Origin: Gemmatimonadota bacterium
GTDB taxonomy: Bacteria; Gemmatimonadota; Gemmatimonadetes; Gemmatimonadales; GWC2-71-9
NCBI GenBank assembly: GCA_025361465.1
Contig: JANYAG010000199.1
Location: forward strand, 1-6,238
Direction: 5' to 3'
DNA: 6,238 bases
Part shown: positions 1 to 5,233 of the stretch, piece after piece
Layout of the letters: each line of letters begins with the position of its first letter
How positions within the stretch are numbered: position 1 is the first letter of the stretch
The notes under the pieces: model-generated
Told to the model about the DNA's origin: nothing
Database searches by the model: none
Seen by the model: the letters and a program-made list of their open reading frames with translations, nothing else
Made by a program: the position numbers and the translations under genes

Positions 1-1229
1 TCAAGTTCGTCGCCCAGTTCAATCATCCGCACATCCTCTCGCTCTACGACTCCGGCGAGGTGCAGGGCTTTCTCTTCTATGTGATGCCCTATGTCGAAGG
101 TGAATCGCTGCGCGACCGGCTCGCGCGCGAAAAGCAGCTGCCGATCGGCGATGCGGTGCGGATCCTCAAGGAAGTGGCCGACGCGCTGGCGTACTCGCAT
201 GCGCGCGGTGTGGTGCATCGCGACATCAAGCCGGGCAACGTCCTGCTGAGCGGCCGTCACGCCGTGGTGACCGACTTTGGTGTGGCCAAGGCGGTGACCG
301 CATCCGCCTCACGCGACACGATGACCACCGTGGGGATGGCGGTGGGCACGCCGCACTACATGGCCCCCGAGCAGGCGATGGGCCAGGGCGACATCGACCA
401 GCGCGCCGACATTTACGCCCTCGGGATCCTCGCCTACGAGATGATCACCGGTCGGACGCCGTTCACGGCCGAGACAGCCCAGGGAATTCTTGCGGCGCAC
501 GTGATGGAGGCGCCCAAGGAGATCCGTGACCTCCGACCCGGGCTGGCGGAACCGCTTGGCCAGGCGATCATGCGCTGCCTCGCCAAGAACCCGGCCGATC
601 GCTGGCAGAGCGCCGATGACCTGCTGGCGCACCTCGACCTGATTTCGGCTACCCCGAGCGGCGGGATGACGCCGACGCATACCCGGCCGGTGCAGGGGTT
701 CGGCGGTGCGGCGGCCCGGAAGCACCCCAATCGGGTAGTGTGGGCGGTCGCGGCACTCGTGGTGCTCGCCGGCGGCAGCGCGCTGGCGTGGAAGCTCACC
801 TCCACGGGCGGCAGTCGACGAATCCAGCGCATCGGCGTGATGCCGATCGAGGACATTTCAGGGAAGGACTCCGTCTTCGTCACCGCGATGCACGACGCCC
901 TCACCAACGCCCTGGCACAGCAAGGGGTGGTCGGGGTGGCACCGCGCTCGACCATGGCGCGCTACAAGGGCAGCGCCAAGACCACGAAGGAGATCGCCGC
1001 CGCCGAGAAACTCGATGCGGTGGTCGAAACCACGGTATTCCGCGCCGGCGACGTGATGCGCATTAATGTCCAGTTCAGTGACCCCGTCACCACTCGGAGT
1101 CTCTGGGCCACTACTTACAATCCCAATGTCAGCGACGTGCTCAAGGCGCAGAGTGCCGTTGTCGAACAGATCAAGGCCGGCATCGACAGCGTACTCGGCG
1201 GCAAGCGGTCTCCAGGAGCCAATCCATGA
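1..1229 (+). CDS. Membrane Ser/Thr protein kinase with C-terminal TolB-like domain (5' partial)
   Basis: This is a eukaryotic-type (Hanks/Pkn) protein kinase expected to phosphorylate Ser/Thr on protein substrates at the cytoplasmic face of the inner membrane. The frame is open from base 3, so the true start, the glycine loop and the VAIK lysine lie upstream. The GTG at 60 is internal to the kinase fold and is not the start. Visible motifs are the NHPHIL stretch (nt 24-41), the catalytic loop HRDIKPGN (216-239), DFG (273-281), the activation segment with several Thr, APE (363-371), DIYALG (408-425) and the subdomain XI arginine in NPADRW. All catalytic residues within the visible part are intact. 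A Thr/Pro/Gly-rich linker leads to one transmembrane helix (about 735-791). After it comes a domain of about 125 residues (822-1199) that resembles the TolB N-terminal-like domain (COG5616 type) and should lie in the periplasm. The stop overlaps the next ATG (ATGA), indicating coupled translation. Kinase call very sure; the C-terminal domain assignment is from pattern only. Confidence 0.95.
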   Translation, partial: KFVAQFNHPHILSLYDSGEVQGFLFYVMPYVEGESLRDRLAREKQLPIGDAVRILKEVADALAYSHARGVVHRDIKPGNVLLSGRHAVVTDFGVAKAVTASASRDTMTTVGMAVGTPHYMAPEQAMGQGDIDQRADIYALGILAYEMITGRTPFTAETAQGILAAHVMEAPKEIRDLRPGLAEPLGQAIMRCLAKNPADRWQSADDLLAHLDLISATPSGGMTPTHTRPVQGFGGAAARKHPNRVVWAVAALVVLAGGSALAWKLTSTGGSRRIQRIGVMPIEDISGKDSVFVTAMHDALTNALAQQGVVGVAPRSTMARYKGSAKTTKEIAAAEKLDAVVETTVFRAGDVMRINVQFSDPVTTRSLWATTYNPNVSDVLKAQSAVVEQIKAGIDSVLGGKRSPGANP

Positions 1230-3184
1230 AGCATCTGATGATCCTCGCCGGACTCACCGGCCTTGCCGCGTGCAGCACCGGCAAGCAGGGCACTGCTTCC
1301 CTGCCCCCCGTCACGATGATCTCCCCCGATAGCGCCAACCACCAGATGGCGCGATTCTCGCCCGATGGCAAGCGACTGTTCTGGTGGGAACCGGCGGGAC
1401 AGGTGAACCAGCTCTGGACCGCCGATGCCAAGCTCGGCAACCCGACCAGGGTGCCGGTCACTTCGCTCGGCATTGGTCCGATGCTTTGGTCGCCCAACGG
1501 ATCGCAGGTTGCGGTGCCCTCGAGCGACGCCGGGCTCATTCAGGTCGCCATCATCACGGCCGCCGGCGGCACACCTCGACAGTTGACCAGTACCTCGGGC
1601 ATCTCCCAACCCGTCGCTTGGCACCCTGACGGCGACCACTTTGCCTACGTCTCCACCACCGGCGGAAAGGGTGGCGGGTCCTTCCAGTCGTTTGTGACCT
1701 CGGTCAGCCGCGGCGGAGCTGCCCCACTCATTCCCGGTGAATCCCGGCCGGACTTCGGGTACTGGTCTCCCGATGGATCGCACATCGGGTACATGGTGGT
1801 CGATGGAAGTCACATGACCATCTGGGTTGCCGACAGCGTTGGCCGGAACCCACGCCAGCTCACCACCGATGGGTTCGAGTCTTTCGGCAATGCCGAATGG
1901 GCCTGGTCGCCTGATGGCAAGGAATTGGTGTATGAGTCGCGCCGCACCGGCACCAGCGATATCTGGGTGGTGCCGATCGACGGCGGTGAACGCCGGCAAC
2001 TGACGCGCGATATCCGCAACGACACCTACCCGCTCTGGTCACCCGACGGGAAGTGGGTGGCGTTTCTCTCTGATCGAGGGAAGCAGACTGATATCTGGGT
2101 GGTTCCCGCGGCCGGTGGGCAGGAGTTGCGGGTCACCGACGACGCCAGCGTCGAGGAGCTGATGCAGTGGCTCCCGGGGTCCAGGCTCGCGTTTCTCACA
2201 GGCAGCGGGCAGAGCGGGATCTGGGCGATGTCGCTCGCCGACAGCACCGAGCGGCGACTCACGCCTGACTCCCTCCGAATCGACTCACCGCGCCTCTCGC
2301 CGGATGGCGCGGAGGCCGCCGTCCGGATCTACCGGGGGGGCGGCGTGAACGATATCGCGATTCTGCCGGTCGCTGGAGGTGCCATGCGCACGTTGGTCCA
2401 GGGCGGCGACAACGGGGACATTTCCTGGTCGCCGGACGGCAAGCGCATCCTGTTCACGTCGGACCGCGGCGGCACCGCGGATATCTGGGTGGTCGATGTC
2501 GCCGGGGGTGAGCCGCGCCAGTTGGAGAACTGGCCCGGCAGGGAGTATGGTCCTGCCTGGAACGGCGATGGCTCGGCGATCTACTTCCTCTCTGATCGGG
2601 ACACGAGACTCGGCGACGTCTGGAAGGTGGCGCCGACCGGAGGCGAGCCGAGCCGGGTGACGAAGGCGGGATCGCTCAACGGCCTGATGACTCGTCGCGG
2701 ACGGCCAGAGCTGTACGCCTCAGTTATCGGGGCCACAGGCAAGTTCGAGATTGTCCGGGTGACCGCAGACGGCAAGCTCGTTCCGGTTTCGCAGCGCAGC
2801 AATGCCTTTCCCACAGATCTGTCGCCGGCGGGTGATTCTCTCGTGCTGACGGAATTCGGTACCGGAGGGAGCGTAGGATTCAAGGTCATTTCCCTGACCG
2901 GACACGGCGAAGGACAACCCCTCTTGCAGCCAGGCGAGGACCTCTCCTGGATCTCCGAGGACTGGACAACGGTGCTGTACCGGATTCCGAACGGCTCGAC
3001 TCACGACCTCGGCTTGCTCAACCGCAAGGACGGCACGAGACGGAGGCTGACAACCAACTCGATTGAGGAGGGTGGCGGCGCCCTCACGCCCGACGGCAAG
3101 ACAGTGGTGTACCTGCAGCGGCGGCCCCTGCGTCGCATTGCCACAGTTGACCTGACCAAGCTGCTGGCCGGGTCGCCGCAGTAG
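1226..3184 (+). CDS. TolB-like PD40 beta-propeller lipoprotein
   Basis: The 652-residue product is an exported propeller protein, probably a binding or scaffold protein tethered in the periplasm or on the outer membrane. The start at 1226 has a good Shine-Dalgarno (AGGAG, 1214-1218, 7 nt spacing). The N-terminus is a lipoprotein signal: a short basic and hydrophobic stretch ending in the lipobox LAAC, with Cys16 as the lipidation site. The rest is built of PD40/WD40-like motifs of the form WSPDGK. They appear at residues 44, 88, 132, 180, 227, 271, 357, 401, 445 and 620, with degenerate copies near 315, 489, 532 and 575. The spacing is close to 44 residues, which suggests 14 blades, for example two seven-bladed propellers. 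Most blades carry DIWVV or similar plus a following GG turn. No protease catalytic domain (prolyl oligopeptidase S9) follows, so this is not a DPP-type peptidase. The gene overlaps the upstream kinase by 4 nt, which suggests the two products act together. Ligand unknown. Confidence 0.9.
   Translation: MKHLMILAGLTGLAACSTGKQGTASLPPVTMISPDSANHQMARFSPDGKRLFWWEPAGQVNQLWTADAKLGNPTRVPVTSLGIGPMLWSPNGSQVAVPSSDAGLIQVAIITAAGGTPRQLTSTSGISQPVAWHPDGDHFAYVSTTGGKGGGSFQSFVTSVSRGGAAPLIPGESRPDFGYWSPDGSHIGYMVVDGSHMTIWVADSVGRNPRQLTTDGFESFGNAEWAWSPDGKELVYESRRTGTSDIWVVPIDGGERRQLTRDIRNDTYPLWSPDGKWVAFLSDRGKQTDIWVVPAAGGQELRVTDDASVEELMQWLPGSRLAFLTGSGQSGIWAMSLADSTERRLTPDSLRIDSPRLSPDGAEAAVRIYRGGGVNDIAILPVAGGAMRTLVQGGDNGDISWSPDGKRILFTSDRGGTADIWVVDVAGGEPRQLENWPGREYGPAWNGDGSAIYFLSDRDTRLGDVWKVAPTGGEPSRVTKAGSLNGLMTRRGRPELYASVIGATGKFEIVRVTADGKLVPVSQRSNAFPTDLSPAGDSLVLTEFGTGGSVGFKVISLTGHGEGQPLLQPGEDLSWISEDWTTVLYRIPNGSTHDLGLLNRKDGTRRRLTTNSIEEGGGALTPDGKTVVYLQRRPLRRIATVDLTKLLAGSPQ
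1958..2493 (+). repeat. Three identical in-frame 14-mers inside the propeller gene
   Basis: The sequence GATATCTGGGTGGT occurs at 1958-1971, 2090-2103 and 2480-2493. Each copy is in frame and encodes DIWVV on a blade strand (residues 245, 289 and 419). The copies are 132 and 390 nt apart, close to one and three blade lengths. Identity at wobble positions suggests blade amplification by duplication or local conversion. Confidence 0.8.
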
Positions 3185-3188
3185 CCCC

Positions 3189-3773
3189 ATGAAGATCGCC
3201 TTTATCGGGTCGCACGGCGTCGGCAAGACCACGCTCTGCTATGACCTCGCCAGTCGCCTCAAGCGCCAGGATCGCATCGTCGAGCTGGTGCAGGAAGTGG
3301 CGCGCGCCTGCCCGCTACCGATCAATCGCGACACCACCGTTCAGGCGCAGTCGTGGATCCTCCACACCCAGATCGCCCACGAACTCGCCGCCTCGGCCCA
3401 GGACGGCATCGTGATCTGCGACCGCTCCGTCCTCGACAACTACGCCTACTTCGTCTACCGGGCGGGCCGCCAGCCCGCCTACGACGCCCTGGTGAGGGAT
3501 TGGGTGACCACGTACGATGTCCTTTTCAAGGTGCCGATCATCGACGCGCCGTCGTTTGACGGCAAGCGCGACCTGAGCCAGATCTTCCAGCATGAAATCG
3601 ATGTCACCATCGACGCCCTGGCACGCGACTTCGACGTCCCCTGCCACCTGCTCGATCCCACCGCGCGCGAGGGCTGGATCGACACCGTGCTCACCCGGAG
3701 CGGCCTGCCGCTCCGACCGCCGCAGATCGACCTGTTCAGACCAAGAGGGGCGAATGGGGATGCCGAAGAGTGA
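3189..3773 (+). CDS. P-loop ATPase/nucleoside-kinase-like protein (AAA_28/NadR-like)
   Basis: This 194-residue soluble P-loop NTPase resembles the AAA_28 family, which includes the ribosylnicotinamide-kinase half of NadR and is related in fold to thymidylate and deoxynucleoside kinases. The Walker A motif GSHGVGKTT is at residues 7-15. A Walker-B-like strand with the nucleoside-kinase signature GIVICDRSVLDNYAY is at residues 73-87, with Asp78 and Arg79 as likely substrate or metal residues. A basic loop near residues 125-138 (GKRDLSQIFQHEID) could form the lid. The ATG at 3189 lies six codons before the P-loop, so no other start is possible. No clear Shine-Dalgarno precedes it, and the propeller stop is only 4 nt upstream, so translation is probably coupled. 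The C-terminal dozen residues are low in complexity. The stop TGA is itself part of the first unit of the heptamer array. The substrate cannot be named: phosphorylation of a small nucleoside-like molecule is likely from the family, but an ATPase role is also possible. Confidence 0.85.
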   Translation: MKIAFIGSHGVGKTTLCYDLASRLKRQDRIVELVQEVARACPLPINRDTTVQAQSWILHTQIAHELAASAQDGIVICDRSVLDNYAYFVYRAGRQPAYDALVRDWVTTYDVLFKVPIIDAPSFDGKRDLSQIFQHEIDVTIDALARDFDVPCHLLDPTAREGWIDTVLTRSGLPLRPPQIDLFRPRGANGDAEE

Positions 3774-3818
3774 ACGGTGAGTGGTGAACGGTGAACGGTG
3801 AACGGTGAACGGTGAAAG
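3770..3818 (+). repeat. GTGANNG heptamer array 1 (7 units)
   Basis: Seven consecutive 7-bp units run without a phase break: GTGAACG, GTGAGTG, four copies of GTGAACG, then GTGAAAG. The first unit includes the TGA stop codon of the P-loop gene. Because the period is 7, every plus-strand frame meets a TGA within 21 nt. The minus strand stays open and reads as a heptapeptide RSPFTVH repeat, which creates spurious ORFs. Confidence 0.9.
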
Positions 3819-3820
3819 AG

Positions 3821-3859
3821 AACGAAGGCCGGTCTCGTTGTCGAGCACCGGCCTTCGTT
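3821..3859. terminator. Strong hairpin between convergent genes, probable bidirectional terminator
   Basis: AACGAAGGCCGGT (3821-3833) and ACCGGCCTTCGTT (3847-3859) are perfect 13-bp inverted arms. Inside, CTCG (3834-3837) pairs with CGAG (3842-3845) around a TTGT loop, leaving one bulged C at 3846. The hairpin sits between the convergent P-loop and EXORDIUM-like genes, where a shared terminator is expected. No long T-run follows on the plus strand. On the minus strand a pyrimidine-rich CTCTTTC follows. Termination is inferred from position and stem strength. Confidence 0.75.
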
Positions 3860-3867
3860 GTACCCTC

Positions 3868-3895
3868 GAATCACCACTCACCAATCACTGTTCAC
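3868..3895 (-). repeat. GTGANNG heptamer array 2 (4 units, inverted)
   Basis: Read on the minus strand from 3895 down, four units follow in phase: GTGAACA, GTGATTG, GTGAGTG, GTGATTC. They are of the same family as the array at 3770-3818 but in opposite orientation, on the other side of the hairpin. The array ends 14 nt short of the stop codon of the minus-strand gene. Confidence 0.8.
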
Positions 3896-3909
3896 CAGGT
3901 ACTGGACTA

Positions 3910-4941
3910 TCAGAAGCTCAGGCGACACCCCCCGCTGCCACTGTTGATCCAGTTCTGCTGCACCAGCCAGTCCCGGCCCCCGATGTTCATGTTGGCCCAG
4001 CCGCCGTTGCCGGTCGTGTACATGGTGCCGAAGTTCCACGCGCACTTGTCGGCATTCTCGTAGCCGCGACTGTCGAACCAGGCGTTGCCCATCATATCGG
4101 TGGTGGTCTCTTCGATCTCGTGCGCCAAAACGTTGACCACCCGATCCGCGGCGGGGTCATTGTTCGGTGAGGGCGAGTTGTTGCTGCACGCCGTCGGGTA
4201 GGCATTCACGTACGGCATCGCGGCGTAGAGAATCGTCTTGTTCCCCTGGCCGGTCACCGAGACCGTCCCGTGCGTGTGGTACGCGCAATACTGCGTCCCG
4301 AAGCCGCCACCGAGGTTCACGGTCCCGGCCGTAAAGATGAGGTACAGAGTATTCGGATCGTACACGAGCTTTCTGCTGGTGAGGCCGCTCTGCAGCATCG
4401 AGATCATCGCGGCGTCGCTGACGTTCTGTCCGTTCGCGGGAACGCTGGTGTTATTGGCCCAGTAGCCGGTGTAATTCACCACGTTCTTGATCGCCTGTCC
4501 CAAGCCATCCTTGTAGGTCGAGTTGATGCTGAAGTAGGGCGAGCCGCCCAAGTGCGCCAGGAAGAAGCCGACCATGGAGTTGTCGCCCGATCCGGCACCC
4601 GTGCCCCCAGGCGTCGGCCCATTGGTGTAGACCGGCGAGGCGCCCCAATAGACAGCCACCACATTGGTCCCCGCCTGAAGTACCTGGCCGCCGTGATAGG
4701 AGATGCCAGTCCCGCCGCTGGTCCGGAGCCGAGCAAACCGGGCGCCGGCTGAATTCGCCAATTCAAAGACGTGCCGCTCACTCTTGTTCCCCTGGGCATC
4801 GAATTCCTGGTCGGCCCCTTCGCGGGAAAGCGACGGGGTGCCGGGAGTGGCTGGAGCGACGGGCGTGGTGGGCGAATCGGAACAGGCGACCGCCAGCAGC
4901 AGCACAGTGGACACCGCAAGAGCAGGGAGTAGGCGACGCAT
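3910..4941 (-). CDS. EXORDIUM/phosphate-induced protein 1-like secreted lipoprotein
   Basis: The 343-residue product resembles the Phi_1/EXORDIUM family, cell-wall proteins of unknown biochemistry best known in plants and also found in some bacteria. I chose the ATG at 4941 because it has a GAGGA Shine-Dalgarno 8 nt upstream and begins a textbook signal peptide. The GTG at 5001 would place a non-signal extension in front. The signal ends in LAVAC with Cys20 as a probable lipidation site, although Ala at -3 makes the lipobox weaker than usual. A Thr/Pro-rich linker follows. Family-like landmarks are YHGG (residues 82-85), the VVAVYWG strand near 93-100, FGTQYCAYH (214-222), VLAHEIEETTTD (271-282), NAW (286-288) and a GR-WLVQ-W C-terminal block. 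Cys219, 252, 300 and 339 could form two disulfides. HEIEE is an HExxE motif where zincin proteases have HExxH, so metal binding is possible but unproven. The gene is alone on its strand here, with a hairpin terminator downstream. Family call fairly sure, function unknown. Confidence 0.8.
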   Translation of the reverse strand: MRRLLPALAVSTVLLLAVACSDSPTTPVAPATPGTPSLSREGADQEFDAQGNKSERHVFELANSAGARFARLRTSGGTGISYHGGQVLQAGTNVVAVYWGASPVYTNGPTPGGTGAGSGDNSMVGFFLAHLGGSPYFSINSTYKDGLGQAIKNVVNYTGYWANNTSVPANGQNVSDAAMISMLQSGLTSRKLVYDPNTLYLIFTAGTVNLGGGFGTQYCAYHTHGTVSVTGQGNKTILYAAMPYVNAYPTACSNNSPSPNNDPAADRVVNVLAHEIEETTTDMMGNAWFDSRGYENADKCAWNFGTMYTTGNGGWANMNIGGRDWLVQQNWINSGSGGCRLSF

Positions 4942-4949
4942 AACGTCAA

Positions 4950-4954
4950 TCCTC
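4950..4954 (-). promoter_or_regulatory. Ribosome binding site deciding the start of the EXORDIUM-like gene
   Basis: The minus strand reads GAGGA here, 8 nt before the ATG at 4941. Together with the signal peptide that begins at this ATG, it argues against the in-frame GTG at 5001. Confidence 0.75.
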
Positions 4955-5000
4955 ACAAGAAAGGGCGGCCAGGCGAGCTGGTCAGGTTCTGGGGGGGTCA

Positions 5001-5040
5001 CATACAGTATGTATTATCGGGACTGATTTTGTCCAGTATA
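5001..5040. promoter_or_regulatory. AT-rich island with dyad, probable divergent promoter/operator region
   Basis: This is an AT-rich patch in an otherwise GC-rich gap between the divergent EXORDIUM-like and dnaK genes. It holds the dyad CATAC-A-GTATG (5001-5011), a second CAGTAT copy (5034-5039) and a short GGAC-N7-GTCC inverted repeat (5020-5034). On the minus strand GATAAT (RC of ATTATC, 5013-5018) is a five-of-six match to a -10 box. I find no convincing -35 box at 16-18 nt for it. TATAGG (5037-5042) is a weak plus-strand -10 candidate for dnaK. Promoter assignment is inferred from composition and position. Confidence 0.35.
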
Positions 5041-5061
5041 GGGCGAATGCAACACTCGCCC
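5041..5061. other. Small GC-rich hairpin in the dnaK upstream region
   Basis: GGGCGA (5041-5046) and TCGCCC (5056-5061) form a perfect 6-bp stem around a 9-nt loop. It directly follows the AT-rich island, so it could lie at the 5' end of a dnaK leader. The 9-nt spacing recalls CIRCE, but the arms do not match TTAGCACTC/GAGTGCTAA. Confidence 0.4.
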
Positions 5062-5068
5062 CGGCCTC

Positions 5069-5103
5069 CTTTCACCGGTCACCAATCACCCTTCACCGTT
5101 CAC
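5069..5103 (-). repeat. GTGANNG heptamer array 3 (5 units) upstream of dnaK
   Basis: Read on the minus strand from 5103 down, five in-phase units follow: GTGAACG, GTGAAGG, GTGATTG, GTGACCG, GTGAAAG. One more, GTGAGGGG (5104-5111), precedes them with one extra base. GTGATTG is shared with array 2. GTGAAAG closes both this array and array 1, so the three belong to one family. The array lies 130 nt before the dnaK start, on the strand opposite to dnaK. Confidence 0.8.
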
Positions 5104-5118
5104 CCCCTCACCCCTTCC

Positions 5119-5145
5119 CTGCCAGACGACCTGCTGTTTTGGCAG
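5119..5145. other. Inverted repeat in the dnaK leader
   Basis: CTGCCA (5119-5124) and TGGCAG (5140-5145) form a 6-bp stem with a 15-nt loop, followed by TCTTT. It could be a weak leader hairpin or attenuator-like structure. The rest of the stretch to the dnaK start shows no recognisable promoter apart from an isolated TTGGCA (5139-5144). The palindrome GGGCGCCC (5211-5218) lies just before the Shine-Dalgarno. Confidence 0.3.
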
Positions 5146-5233
5146 TCTTTCCCGGTACGCCCGTTGCTCTTGGGTTGGCCGGACATGCGCCCACCAGCCA
5201 CTCGGGCACCGGGCGCCCCAAGGAGACAGGGCA

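Noticed and set aside
2334..2340. G7 homopolymer in the propeller gene as a frameshift or phase-variation site
   Set aside because: The frame continues through it with blade motifs intact on both sides, and a single G7 in high-GC DNA is unremarkable. A second G7 at 4991-4997 is non-coding.
1226..3184. Prolyl oligopeptidase/DPP-IV-like S9 peptidase
   Set aside because: The propeller repeats fill the protein to its C-terminus and there is no alpha/beta hydrolase domain or GxSxG nucleophile context following them.
3770..3895. CRISPR array
   Set aside because: The units are 7 bp, directly adjacent and without spacers; there are no cas genes.
3805..4170. Plus-strand open frames across the heptamer array and the end of the EXORDIUM-like gene
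   Set aside because: They are antisense to a gene with a clear signal peptide and family motifs, and begin inside repeats; no Shine-Dalgarno or recognisable domain.
5047..5075. Possible CIRCE (HrcA) operator upstream of dnaK, suggested by AACACTC and a 9-nt spaced stem
   Set aside because: The left half matches TTAGCACTC only partly, and no GAGTGCTAA half follows at 9 nt. The 9-nt stem present has unrelated arms.
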